From: Neorhizobium lilium
Lineage (GTDB): Bacteria > Pseudomonadota > Alphaproteobacteria > Rhizobiales > Rhizobiaceae
Direction: 5' to 3'
DNA length: 64,000 nucleotides
NCBI RefSeq assembly: GCF_004053875.1
Contig: NZ_SBIP01000006.1
Location: forward strand, 1 to 64,000
This document shows positions 43,550 to 52,516 of the stretch, piece after piece. The translations under genes and the position numbers were made by a program. The notes under the pieces were generated by a model, which did not search any database, was not told where the DNA came from, and saw only the letters and a program-made list of their open reading frames with translations. Every line of letters starts with the position of its first letter. The stretch's first letter is position 1.

Positions 43550-44524
43550 TTATTTGCCGGTCGTTTGAGGGGTCGGAGGTATTGACTCCAGCAGTCCGCG
43601 ATCGCGCAGCCATAATTCCAGAAGCTCCGGCCAGTGCGAAAGTACCTGATCCGTTCCGCCCATGCCTGTGCCGTGATGTCCCTTGGCGAAGATATGCATT
43701 TCGACCGGCACCTTGTGTTCCAGAAGCGCGCTGTAGAGTGCGACACTTCCATCCGCATGGACCAGATCATCGGTGGTCGTGTGATAGATGAAGGTTGGCG
43801 GCACGGACGCGGTGACGGCGGCGAGCGGTTGGTATTGCGCATAATCGGCGGGCGAGCAGTTTTCCTTCATATAGTCTTTGAGAAAGAAGCAATATTGTGA
43901 TGTTCCATCGGGCCGGATGGCCATGCCGTTCAGCCAAGGGTAGCCGAGGACAAGGAAGTTGAGCGTGTCGCTTGCACGCTCGATAGGGTCGGCAGCGCCG
44001 GACTTACCCTTGTCGCTTCCGACAGCGGTTGTCAGCGCCAGATGCCCTCCGGCGGAGAAACCGATCATGCCGATCCGATCCGGTGAAATGCCGAAGCGCT
44101 CCGCATTCGCCCTGACATAACGAACAGCGCGCTGCCCGTCGATCAGAGGAACCGGAAGACGAAACTTGGGCGCCACGCGGTAACGCAAAACGAAAGCCGT
44201 AACGCCGCGCGACGTGAACCAGTCCGCAACCTCGCGTCCTTCCAGAATACCGGCAACGCCGATGTATCCACCGCCGGGTGCAACAATCACAGCTGTTCCG
44301 GTTTCTGTTCCGGGATGAGGCCGGAACAGAGTCAGCGAAGGCGTTTCGTCTTCGCTTTCACTCGTCGATGTCGGTGCAACACCCGGCCAGAGGCGAAGGG
44401 TTTCAATTCCAAGAAAATTATCTTCTTCTAAAGGCTTGTCTGCCGCATGGACAATCCCGTCAGGCAGGAATGCCGCTCCCGCCAAAGCCGCCAAACCAAG
44501 AGCGTATTTTAAGAATTGCCTCAT
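43550..44524 (-). CDS. Exported alpha/beta hydrolase (BD-FAE/acetyl-esterase type)
   Basis: 324 residues with a signal peptide (about 1-27, ending VHAA). VAPGGGYIGVA is the oxyanion motif, GFSAGGH the nucleophile elbow near 157-163, and the acid D in HTTTDDLVHADGS and the histidine in KGHHGTG complete the triad. The closest family is the exported esterase often found with plant polysaccharide genes. RBS GGGAGGA. It lies downstream of the GH1 gene behind a strong hairpin, so it is probably its own unit. Confidence 0.87.
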   Translation of the reverse strand: MRQFLKYALGLAALAGAAFLPDGIVHAADKPLEEDNFLGIETLRLWPGVAPTSTSESEDETPSLTLFRPHPGTETGTAVIVAPGGGYIGVAGILEGREVADWFTSRGVTAFVLRYRVAPKFRLPVPLIDGQRAVRYVRANAERFGISPDRIGMIGFSAGGHLALTTAVGSDKGKSGAADPIERASDTLNFLVLGYPWLNGMAIRPDGTSQYCFFLKDYMKENCSPADYAQYQPLAAVTASVPPTFIYHTTTDDLVHADGSVALYSALLEHKVPVEMHIFAKGHHGTGMGGTDQVLSHWPELLELWLRDRGLLESIPPTPQTTGK

Positions 44525-44579
44525 GCACGTAGTCCTCCCGTTGAAAATAGGCAGACTGCCGATCGTCCGTTAGTCAACC

Positions 44580-44614
44580 ATGGCCGTCATCGTCTCTCCT
44601 GCGATGACGGCCAT
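44580..44614 (-). terminator. Strong hairpin at the end of the glycoside operon
   Basis: Thirteen-base perfect arms ATGGCCGTCATCG (44580-44592) and CGATGACGGCCAT (44602-44614) separated by nine bases, 17 bp after the GH1 stop on the minus strand. No T-tract. Likely a terminator or a mRNA-stabilising end. Confidence 0.6.
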
Positions 44615-44630
44615 TGGCACCTTTGAAGTT

Positions 44631-45974
44631 TCAGCTTCGTCGGGCCACGAAATCGCGCAACCAATAGGCGCTCTTCTTCGGGGTGCGAACCTGCGTGTCG
44701 TAATCGACATGGCAGATACCGAAGCGTTTCTCGTAACCGTAGCTCCATTCGAAATTATCCATCAGCGACCAGGCGAAATATCCCGAAACCTCGACACCGG
44801 CATCGATTGCGTCGCTGACGGCAGCGAGGTGCCGCTCGAAAAAGCGGATGCGGCTGTCATCTTCGACTTCGCCGTCGATGACCGCGTCGTCGGACGCCAT
44901 GCCGTTCTCGGTGATGTAGACGGGCGGCAGGTTCGGATAGTCCTGTTTGATGGTGACGAGCTGATAGGTAAGCCCTTCCGGATAGACCTCCCATCCCATC
45001 TGCGTCCGCTCGACACCATCGAGCGGCATATCCTTGTAATCATGCGCGCCAGCGGCGCTGACATAGGCGCGGAAGTAGTAGTTGACGCCGAGATAGTCCA
45101 AGGGCTGCTGGATGGTGTCGAGGTCGCCCGGCACGATGGCGGGAACCGCCCCGCGCAGCTCGAAGAATCGCGCATCATATTCACCTTTAAGCAGTGCCCC
45201 GAGGAACCAGTCGTTCTGCCCGACTTCGGCGAGCTTTGCGGCATGACGGTCCTCGCGGGTGTCGGTCGCTGCCGTCGCCGGTTGGAGGTTCAGCACGATG
45301 CCGACCTTGGCGCCCGGATCGTTCCGGCGGATGAGCGGAACGGCCAGGCCATGACCGAGCATCAGATGATGGCCTGCCGCGATCGCGAGCACCGGATCCG
45401 TATGGCCCGGCGCCTGCCGGCCCGCGGCATAACCGATCCAGGCCGTGCACCAAGGTTCGTTGAAGGTCGCCCAGGCCTCGACACGTCCGGCAAGTTCGCG
45501 CGTGGCAATATCGACATATTCTGCATAACGATAGGCCGTCTCGCGGCTGACCCAGCCGCCGCGATCCTCGATCCATTGCGGCAGGTCCCAATGGTAAAGC
45601 GTAACGAAGCGCTTGATGCCCTTCTCGCCAAGCGCATCAAGCAGCCGCTTGTAGAAGTCGAAGCCCTTCGGATTGGCCTTGCCATCGCGGGTGATCAGCC
45701 GTGGCCATGCGAGCGAGAGCCGGTAAGCGTCGAGGCCGAGACTTTCGATCAGATCGACGTCTTCCGCCCAGCGATTGTAGTGATCGCAGGCAACCTTGCC
45801 GGTATCGCCGTTGGTCACCTTGCCGGGCGTATCGCAATAGGTGTCCCAGATCGACGGCAGGCGACCATCCACCTCCGTCGAGCCCTCGATCTGGAACGAC
45901 GCCGTGGCGACGCCGAAGAGGAAGTCGCGCGACCGCAAACGGGAGGACGCCGGAAGCCAGCTTTCGGAACTCAT
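44631..45974 (-). CDS. GH1 beta-glucosidase
   Basis: 447 residues, normal for bacterial GH1. Acid/base E173 in TFNEPW, nucleophile E356 in YITENG, N-terminal FLFGVATASFQIEG and C-terminal SLMDNFEWSYGYEKRFG are all conserved. No signal peptide: it acts in the cytoplasm on imported beta-glucosides. RBS AGGAGAC. Last gene of the rhamnoside operon, so it may remove glucose after the rhamnosidase has removed rhamnose. Confidence 0.94.
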   Translation of the reverse strand: MSSESWLPASSRLRSRDFLFGVATASFQIEGSTEVDGRLPSIWDTYCDTPGKVTNGDTGKVACDHYNRWAEDVDLIESLGLDAYRLSLAWPRLITRDGKANPKGFDFYKRLLDALGEKGIKRFVTLYHWDLPQWIEDRGGWVSRETAYRYAEYVDIATRELAGRVEAWATFNEPWCTAWIGYAAGRQAPGHTDPVLAIAAGHHLMLGHGLAVPLIRRNDPGAKVGIVLNLQPATAATDTREDRHAAKLAEVGQNDWFLGALLKGEYDARFFELRGAVPAIVPGDLDTIQQPLDYLGVNYYFRAYVSAAGAHDYKDMPLDGVERTQMGWEVYPEGLTYQLVTIKQDYPNLPPVYITENGMASDDAVIDGEVEDDSRIRFFERHLAAVSDAIDAGVEVSGYFAWSLMDNFEWSYGYEKRFGICHVDYDTQVRTPKKSAYWLRDFVARRS

Positions 45975-46011
45975 GAATGTCTCCTGTTGAAAGTTTTTCT
46001 GAAAGAAATTG

Positions 46012-46995
46012 TCAGGCAGCGAAGCGGTGCGCCGCGCTGTCCTGGGGGCTGGCCCACACCGTGTCGCCGGGCCTTAGCTGCGTATCACCGGCAAGCCGCA
46101 CCATCATGCTGCTCGCCTCCTCGACATCGAGATAAAGGATTGCATCGGCGCCGAGGCGCTCGACATGGCGGACCTGTCCCCGCCAGTCACCAGAATCCTC
46201 TGAAACACGGATATGTTCGGGACGAATACCATAAGTCTTGCAACCCAAGCGTTCAGCAAAGGGGCCGGTATAGAGGTTCATCTTCGGGCTGCCGATGAAA
46301 CCGGCGACGAAGGGCGTGGCGGGATGGTTGTAAAGTTCCATCGGTGTGCCGACCTGTTCGACCCTGCCGCCGTTGAGAACCACGATCCTGTCGGCCATGG
46401 TCATGGCCTCTACCTGATCGTGTGTCACATAGACCATCGTGGTCTTCAGGCGGGCATGAAGCTCCGACAGTTCCAGCCGCATCTGGGCGCGCAGCGAGGC
46501 GTCGAGATTGGACAGCGGCTCGTCGAACAGGAAGACCTTGGGATCACGCACGATCGCCCGGCCGATCGCCACGCGCTGGCGCTGGCCGCCGGAAAGCGCC
46601 TTCGGCTTTCGCTCCAGAAGGTGGGTCAGTTGCAACGTGTCCGCCGCCGCCTGAACCTTGGCAGCGATCTCGGCTTTGGGGCGCTTGGCCAGCGACAGAC
46701 CGAAACCGATGTTTTCGGCCACCGTCATGTGCGGATAGAGTGCGTAGCTCTGGAACACCATGGCGATGCCGCGCTCCGAAGGCTCGGCATGGGTGACGTC
46801 CTTGCCATCGATTGTCAGCGTGCCGGAGGAGACGTCTTCCAGCCCGGCGATCATACGCAGCAGCGTGGACTTGCCGCAGCCGGAGGGGCCGACGAAAACG
46901 ACGAACTCTCCTGACTGAATGTCAAGGTCGATGCCTTTGATGATTTCCAGCGCGCCGAAACTCTTGTGGATCTGGTTGAGGTTCAGATCAGCCAT
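46012..46995 (-). CDS. Carbohydrate ABC importer ATPase (UgpC/MalK type)
   Basis: 327 residues. Walker A GPSGCGKST at about 36-44, signature LSGGQRQRVAIGRAIV, Walker B VFLFDEPLSNLDA, then YVTHDQVEAMTMADRI and a C-terminal TOBE-like domain (GIRPEHI, then GDTVWASP). Energises the CUT1 importer encoded immediately upstream; such ATPases can serve several importers. The start is four bases after the permease stop. Confidence 0.94.
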   Translation of the reverse strand: MADLNLNQIHKSFGALEIIKGIDLDIQSGEFVVFVGPSGCGKSTLLRMIAGLEDVSSGTLTIDGKDVTHAEPSERGIAMVFQSYALYPHMTVAENIGFGLSLAKRPKAEIAAKVQAAADTLQLTHLLERKPKALSGGQRQRVAIGRAIVRDPKVFLFDEPLSNLDASLRAQMRLELSELHARLKTTMVYVTHDQVEAMTMADRIVVLNGGRVEQVGTPMELYNHPATPFVAGFIGSPKMNLYTGPFAERLGCKTYGIRPEHIRVSEDSGDWRGQVRHVERLGADAILYLDVEEASSMMVRLAGDTQLRPGDTVWASPQDSAAHRFAA

Positions 46996-46999
46996 GGCT

Positions 47000-47827
47000 C
47001 TAGCCTTTCACTGCGCCGGCCGTCATGCCGGTCACGATCTGCCGATTGAAGAAGATGAACACGATGAGCGGCGGGATCGTCACCAGCAGGATGTTCATGA
47101 ACAGGAGATTGTACTGGCTCGTATACGTGCTCTGGAAATTATAGAGCGTCAGCTGCACCGTGATGTTCTCACGACCCGGCAGGTAATAGAGCGGATTGGT
47201 GAAGTCGTTGAAGACGAAGATTGACTGAACGACGACGTTCGTCACGGTGACCGGCTTCAGCAGCGGCAGGATCACCCGGAAGAAGATCTGCCACGGTTTC
47301 GCCCCATCGATCCGTGCCGCCTCGTCGAGATCACGCGGGATCGTGGCGATAAACGAGCGATAGAGCAGCGTCGAGAACGAGATATTGTAGGCGACCTGGA
47401 TCAGGATCATGCCGGTCATGGTCTTGAAGAGGCCGATCGACTGCAAAAGCCCGATGGTGGGTACGACCGCCGGCGGCATCATCAGGCCCATCAGCAATGC
47501 GACCTGCGCCACGCCGTTCCAGCGTGACTGACGCCGCTGCATCACATATCCGACCATGGCCGACAGAATGACGAGAATCGACACCGAGAAGACCGTAATC
47601 ACCGTTGAATTGAAATAGGCGAGCAAGAGCTGATAATTGCGCGCCTCCACCACGGCGACGAGATTCTCCCAGAACAGCCATTCCTTCGGCAGGGCGAAGT
47701 TCAGGCGGGATGCCTCCGATTTCGACTTTACCGCCTGAAGCGCGATGAAGAGGAACGGCAGGATGAAGATCACGGTGGCAACGATCAGGGCGACGATGCC
47801 GCTGGCGAGCGAGCGGGACTGTTTCAT
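47000..47827 (-). CDS. Carbohydrate ABC importer permease 2 (MalG type)
   Basis: 275 residues from ATG 47827, six membrane helices, with the EAA loop EAARIDGAKPWQIFFRVILPLLKP near 190. The start overlaps the preceding permease stop as ATGA; the longer frame reads through that gene and is rejected. Works with permease 1, the binding protein and the UgpC-type ATPase to import a glycoside. Confidence 0.93.
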   Translation of the reverse strand: MKQSRSLASGIVALIVATVIFILPFLFIALQAVKSKSEASRLNFALPKEWLFWENLVAVVEARNYQLLLAYFNSTVITVFSVSILVILSAMVGYVMQRRQSRWNGVAQVALLMGLMMPPAVVPTIGLLQSIGLFKTMTGMILIQVAYNISFSTLLYRSFIATIPRDLDEAARIDGAKPWQIFFRVILPLLKPVTVTNVVVQSIFVFNDFTNPLYYLPGRENITVQLTLYNFQSTYTSQYNLLFMNILLVTIPPLIVFIFFNRQIVTGMTAGAVKG

Positions 47828-48702
47828 TGATCGACCTCGCGACGGTTGAACCAGAACGTGAGCGGCAGGATGATGATGCCGACGAGGAGGAACAGGATGA
47901 CGTTTCCGGCAGTGGACAGCCCGTAGAATCCAGCCTGGTACTGTTTGTAGACGACGGAGGCGATGACGTCGGAGGAGAAACCCGGTCCCCCTTGGGTCAT
48001 TGCCCAGATCAGGTCGAACGAGCGCAGTCCGCCGATCAGCGACAGCGTGATCACGGTGACGGTCGCCGGGCGCACGAGCGGCAGCGTGATGCGCCAGAAC
48101 TGCTGCCGCCGGGTCGCGCCGTCGATCCGCGACGCCTCGTAATAATCCGGGCTGATGGTGGCGAGACCGGCAATGAAGATCAGCGTGGCAAGACCGACGC
48201 CCTTCCACAGATCGACCAGCGCCACCGACAGGAGCGCAAGCGACGGGTTCGTCAGCCAGCCGGGTCCGGGAATGCCGATAAGACCGAGCGCCTCGTTGAT
48301 GATGCCGCGGGTCGGGTGCATCATGACGGTGAAGGTGATGCCGATGCCGATCGACGAGACGAGCACCGGAAAGAACACCACCGTGCGCAGGAAGCCGCGG
48401 GCGAAGATCTGCCCGGACAAAAGTACGGCCAAGAGCAGGCCGAAGACTGTTTTCAGGCCCGATGTGACGAGCGCATAGACCAGCGTGTTGAACAGGCCGC
48501 GCACGAGAAAGGGCTCGGAGAAAAACTGGCGAAAGTTCTCAAGGCCGATGAACTGCGCCGTCATCAGATCCCATCGCGTCAGGCTGTACCAGAGCGAGGT
48601 CACCGTCGGCACGAGAAACAGCACGCCATAGATGACCGCCGCCGGCAGGAAAAACCAGAAGGGATAGGGCGACTTGCGCGAATGTGGATGCGACTGGATC
48701 AT
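47824..48702 (-). CDS. Carbohydrate ABC importer permease 1 (MalF type)
   Basis: 292 residues from ATG 48702 with GGGAGGAG upstream. Six membrane helices; EAA loop EASRIDGATRRQQFWRITLP near 200; MTQGGPG as in CUT1 permeases. The longer frame has no ribosome site. First permease of the operon, 68 bp after the binding protein. Confidence 0.93.
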   Translation of the reverse strand: MIQSHPHSRKSPYPFWFFLPAAVIYGVLFLVPTVTSLWYSLTRWDLMTAQFIGLENFRQFFSEPFLVRGLFNTLVYALVTSGLKTVFGLLLAVLLSGQIFARGFLRTVVFFPVLVSSIGIGITFTVMMHPTRGIINEALGLIGIPGPGWLTNPSLALLSVALVDLWKGVGLATLIFIAGLATISPDYYEASRIDGATRRQQFWRITLPLVRPATVTVITLSLIGGLRSFDLIWAMTQGGPGFSSDVIASVVYKQYQAGFYGLSTAGNVILFLLVGIIILPLTFWFNRREVDQ

Positions 48703-48770
48703 GGTTCTCCTCCCTGTCCAAAAGTGCCTCCGCCCGCTTGCCGGGCGGAGGCGTTCTACCGGTTGGATTC

Positions 48771-50051
48771 TTACCAGTTGGGAATACCGAGTTGCTGCGC
48801 CTGTTTGCGCACGTCGTCGTCGTACATGGCGGCCGCGTCTGCCGGCAGCCGCATGCCCGAGCCGACCTCGACCGTGATCTGCTGCAGGTTCGGGCCCTTG
48901 ATCGGCGACAGATATTCGAGCGCTGGCGCCGTCCTGCCATCCTTGAAATAGGGAAGCATGTCTGTCACTGCCGGCGGGACGTCGGCGGGAAGATCGCAGC
49001 CCTTGATCAGCGACGGCCCCTGCACGGTGTTGACACCCATCAGCACCTTGCAACCCTCGACGCTGCCGACGAAATCGAGAAAGCCCTTGGCGTCATCGAC
49101 ATGCTGGCTGCTGGCCGGGATATAGAGCGCCGGCGGCATCCAGACCGTGAGACCGTTGACCGATGCATCGTCGCTCGGTTGGGCGAAGAAGCCGATGTCG
49201 GCAAGGCTTTCCGGATGGTTCTGCTGCAGGGCGCCGATCGCCAGGGACAGCATAGGGTAATGCGCGGCATCGCCGTTGGCGAGCACGTAGAGCCCGTCAT
49301 CATAGCTGGCCGCGCCGAAATCCTCGTTGAGAATGCCGGCATCGTGCACGTCCTTCAGCCGTTCGAAGCTCTTGAGAGCCGCCGGCGTCGTCGCATATTT
49401 CGCCTTGTTGGCCGTGTATTGCGTGGCGAAGTCCGGAACGCTGGCCTGGAGATTGTAATAATCGGAAAGAACGAGGATCTGCGAGGTCCAGCTGTCGCGA
49501 TAGGTCTGCACCAGCGCGACCTTGCCGGCAGCCTTGATCTTCTCGTTGTTGGCCATGAACTCGGCCCAGGTCTTCGGAACGGAAAGCCCCAGATCCCGAT
49601 AGATCTTCTTGTTGTAGAAGATGCCGCCGACCATGGATGTACCGAAAGGCACGCCATAGGCCTTGCCCCCGGCCGATGAAACCGACTTGAATGTCTCGGC
49701 AATATTGGCGAGGGCCGGCAGGCCGGCAATATCGTGCAGCGTCTGCTCCGGCTTCAGCACCTGGAACAGGGAGCCGGCATTATAAAGGAAGATGTCGGCC
49801 ATTTCGCCCGTCGCCAGACGGGTCTTGATGGTGTTGTCGCCCTCGCCGCCGCCCGGCCGCTGGTCGATCTCGATGGTAATGTCGGGATGCTTTGCCGCAT
49901 AGGCCTCCACCAGTGCCTCGGCGGCCACGAGCGTATCCGGCCCGTTGTCGATGAGGAATGACAATGTGGTTTCGGCCCGCAAAGGCCCGGCGGCAAGGAG
50001 CGCGATCAGGGCGCAGGCGGATGCAAGGCGGTATTTCAGGTGTCGAGTCAT
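48771..50051 (-). CDS. Carbohydrate ABC importer substrate-binding protein
   Basis: 426 residues from ATG 50051 (GGGAGG upstream; the earlier in-frame start is not preferred). Signal peptide about 1-26 (SACALIALLAAGPLRA). Type II sugar-binding fold: LVEAYAAKHPDITIEI, LATGEMADIFLYNAG, GVPFGTSMVGGIFYNKKIY. CUT1-type proteins bind di- and oligosaccharides or glycosides, in keeping with the rhamnosidase next door. Confidence 0.93.
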   Translation of the reverse strand: MTRHLKYRLASACALIALLAAGPLRAETTLSFLIDNGPDTLVAAEALVEAYAAKHPDITIEIDQRPGGGEGDNTIKTRLATGEMADIFLYNAGSLFQVLKPEQTLHDIAGLPALANIAETFKSVSSAGGKAYGVPFGTSMVGGIFYNKKIYRDLGLSVPKTWAEFMANNEKIKAAGKVALVQTYRDSWTSQILVLSDYYNLQASVPDFATQYTANKAKYATTPAALKSFERLKDVHDAGILNEDFGAASYDDGLYVLANGDAAHYPMLSLAIGALQQNHPESLADIGFFAQPSDDASVNGLTVWMPPALYIPASSQHVDDAKGFLDFVGSVEGCKVLMGVNTVQGPSLIKGCDLPADVPPAVTDMLPYFKDGRTAPALEYLSPIKGPNLQQITVEVGSGMRLPADAAAMYDDDVRKQAQQLGIPNW

Positions 50052-50088
50052 GGTGTTCCTCCCGAACAATGAGACTATGGATGTGGCG

Positions 50089-52419
50089 TCAGCCTCCCGA
50101 CGCCGGTGGAAGATTGAATGTCAGAACATGCGCGCCCGATGCCAACGGCACCTCGCCCGTCACCGCGGCGCCGTTCAGGACAGGATCGATGTGGCGATGC
50201 GTGGGCCGGAACAGGCCAGTGCATCCGTCAGGCAACGACAGGCGATAGGTCACGCGCCCATTGTCGACCACCCATGCCGCCTCGATCTGGCCATGGCCGG
50301 TATCGTGAAAGGCAGAGACCGGGCTCAGCGACGCGATAGGCGCGGGTGCGACGAGGACACGCGCAAATCCCGGCTGCTCCGGATCGGGCGCTATTCCCGC
50401 CACGCTTTCGAACAGCCACTGACAAACGGCGCCATAGGAGTAATGATTGTAACTGTTCATGTCGGGCTGGTAGATCGAACCGTCGGGCGCCATCGCGTCC
50501 CATCGTTCCCAGATCGTCGTCGCGCCTTGTTTGACCTGATACAGCCAGCCCGGCACATCTTCCTGCAGGAAGACTTTCTCCGCGACATCGTCCATTCCGA
50601 GCTTCGTCAGCGCCGGCAGAAGCGCCGGCGTCCCGATGAAGCCCGTGCCGATCTTGTAGTCGGCATCCACCACGATCTTGCGAAAATGGAACCTTGCGGT
50701 TTCCACATGCTGCGGCGGGATCAGGTCGTGCAGGAACGCCAGCGCGTAGGAGGTCTGGTCGTTATGGGCAAGACGGCCCGACGGTGCGATGAATTCGAAG
50801 GCGAAGGCCTTGCGAATCTCATCGGCCCGGCCTTCCATCCGCGCCTTCAGCCCGTCCTCTCCGACAACGCCGGCGATCCGGGCCAGAAGATCGGTAGAGA
50901 TGAAGTGGTAGAGTGTGGCTGCGCAATCGTCTGAAATCGTCGGGCGCGGCTTGACGCTGTCGCCAGTCGGCTGCAGCCAGTCTCCGAACGTGAACCCGCG
51001 CTCGCCCCACTTTGCCGGGGGACGAACGATGGGGCCATCCGAGATCGACCACACGAAATCGACCCAGCGCACCATGGCCTCCAGGCACTCGCGCAGAGCG
51101 TCCTTGTCGGCATAATGCGTGTAGAGAACCCAAGGAATGATGACGATCGCATCGCCCCAGCCCGTCGATCCGGCAAAACCCGGAAAATGCTCAGGATGAA
51201 GGCGTGTCGGATCGGGCGAGACATGCGATATCGCGCCGTCGGCACGCTGATCTGCCATCACGTCCCTGAGATACTTGCGCAGGAACGTCCGGCAATCGGC
51301 CAGCCAGCAGGCCGTCGATGCAAAGACCTGGGCATCGCCCGTCCAGCCGAGACGCTCGTCGCGCTGCGGGCAGTCGGTCGGGATTTCGACGAAATTGCCG
51401 CGCTGCGACCAGATCGTGTTTTGCACAAGCCGGTTGACCTGCGGGTTGGCGCACTCGAAACCGCCCTTGATGTCCGGGACCGAAGAAATCGGTACCGACA
51501 CGACCGAAAGAATCTTCGCCTCGCCGGTCGTGGTCAAACGCGCGTAGCGAAAACCATGGAAGGTGAAATGCGGCGCATAGGTTTCCTCTCCATCTCCGTT
51601 GAGCGTGTAGATGTTGTGCGAGACGGCCGAGCGGTAATTGCGATTGTCGAAGAAGCGGCCCGGCCCGAGAACCTCGGAATATTCAGTACGCACAACGGCG
51701 CCCGTCTCTCCACGAACCGTATAGCGGACATAGCCGGCAACATTCTGCCCGAAATCGAAGACGTTGCGGCCTTCGTCATCGATCCAACGATCGATCGGCT
51801 GGAGCGGCGCCATTTCCTTCACGGGCGTCGTTTCCTGCGCCAGCAACAATTCCTTGTCGAAGGCAAGCACTTCCGATCCCGAGGTTGGAACAAGTGCAGG
51901 TTCGCGCGCATCGTAGATCTCGCCGAAATAGATCCCGGACTTCTGAACAGGCAGCTTGCCGCTGCTCCAGTTTGCATCGGTCGCGATCAAAGTCCCAGAG
52001 AGCCCGACGATTTCGGCGATGGTGGCGATACGGTCGCCCCAGCAGTTGAAGATCGGGTTCTTCCCCCACATCAACTGGGACCGATACCAGCCATCGGCCA
52101 GCCAGATCTCGATCCGGTTTTTACCCGGATGCAGAATCGGCGCGACGTTATACGTCTGGTAGGCAAGGCGCTTGTCGTAATTGGTGAAGCCCGGCGTGAG
52201 CAGGTCATTGCCGACACGCTGCCCATTGATGAAGCAGCGGTATAGACCCAGCGCCGAGATGAAGAGATCGGCGTCGGCGGGAACGTCCTGCAGCACAAAA
52301 TCCGTTGCGAGGAAGCTTGCGGCCTGCCCCTGCCCTTCGTCCGCAAGCGGCGCGATCATCTGCGCGCTCCAGTCGCGCGATGCCGGCGTCAACGCCCTGA
52401 TGCTCGCCTGCAAATTCAT
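50089..52419 (-). CDS. GH78 alpha-L-rhamnosidase
   Basis: 776 residues from ATG 52419 with GGGGAGAA. The GH78 signature DCPQRDERLGWTGDAQVF lies near the middle, with further conserved WERWDAM and GSFNHY-like SYNHYSYGA. No signal peptide, so terminal L-rhamnose is removed in the cytoplasm after uptake. First gene of the leftward operon rhamnosidase-binding protein-permeases-ATPase-beta-glucosidase, directly under the LacI operator array. Confidence 0.94.
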   Translation of the reverse strand: MNLQASIRALTPASRDWSAQMIAPLADEGQGQAASFLATDFVLQDVPADADLFISALGLYRCFINGQRVGNDLLTPGFTNYDKRLAYQTYNVAPILHPGKNRIEIWLADGWYRSQLMWGKNPIFNCWGDRIATIAEIVGLSGTLIATDANWSSGKLPVQKSGIYFGEIYDAREPALVPTSGSEVLAFDKELLLAQETTPVKEMAPLQPIDRWIDDEGRNVFDFGQNVAGYVRYTVRGETGAVVRTEYSEVLGPGRFFDNRNYRSAVSHNIYTLNGDGEETYAPHFTFHGFRYARLTTTGEAKILSVVSVPISSVPDIKGGFECANPQVNRLVQNTIWSQRGNFVEIPTDCPQRDERLGWTGDAQVFASTACWLADCRTFLRKYLRDVMADQRADGAISHVSPDPTRLHPEHFPGFAGSTGWGDAIVIIPWVLYTHYADKDALRECLEAMVRWVDFVWSISDGPIVRPPAKWGERGFTFGDWLQPTGDSVKPRPTISDDCAATLYHFISTDLLARIAGVVGEDGLKARMEGRADEIRKAFAFEFIAPSGRLAHNDQTSYALAFLHDLIPPQHVETARFHFRKIVVDADYKIGTGFIGTPALLPALTKLGMDDVAEKVFLQEDVPGWLYQVKQGATTIWERWDAMAPDGSIYQPDMNSYNHYSYGAVCQWLFESVAGIAPDPEQPGFARVLVAPAPIASLSPVSAFHDTGHGQIEAAWVVDNGRVTYRLSLPDGCTGLFRPTHRHIDPVLNGAAVTGEVPLASGAHVLTFNLPPASGG

Positions 52420-52440
52420 GGCTATTCTCCCCAGATACAA

Positions 52441-52479
52441 TGGGCAACGTTATTTGTGTAACGTTGCCCATATAACGTT
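52441..52479. promoter_or_regulatory. LacI operator array for the rhamnoside operon
   Basis: A perfect 12-base inverted repeat, TGGGCAACGTTA (52441-52452) and TAACGTTGCCCA (52459-52470), with a six-base spacer. AACGTT cores stand at 52446, 52460 and 52474, exactly 14 bp apart. It lies between the rhamnosidase start (52419) and the LacI gene (52517). Confidence 0.75.
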
Positions 52480-52516
52480 TTACATTTTGCGTGGAATTGC
52501 AATAGGAAAATTTGAA

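Noticed and set aside
44580..46298. Plus-strand frame of 572 codons
   Set aside because: Shadow of the GH1 and ATPase genes on the opposite strand; the two real genes have full catalytic motifs.
48684..49679. Plus-strand frame of 331 codons
   Set aside because: Antisense shadow of the sugar-binding protein and permease genes.
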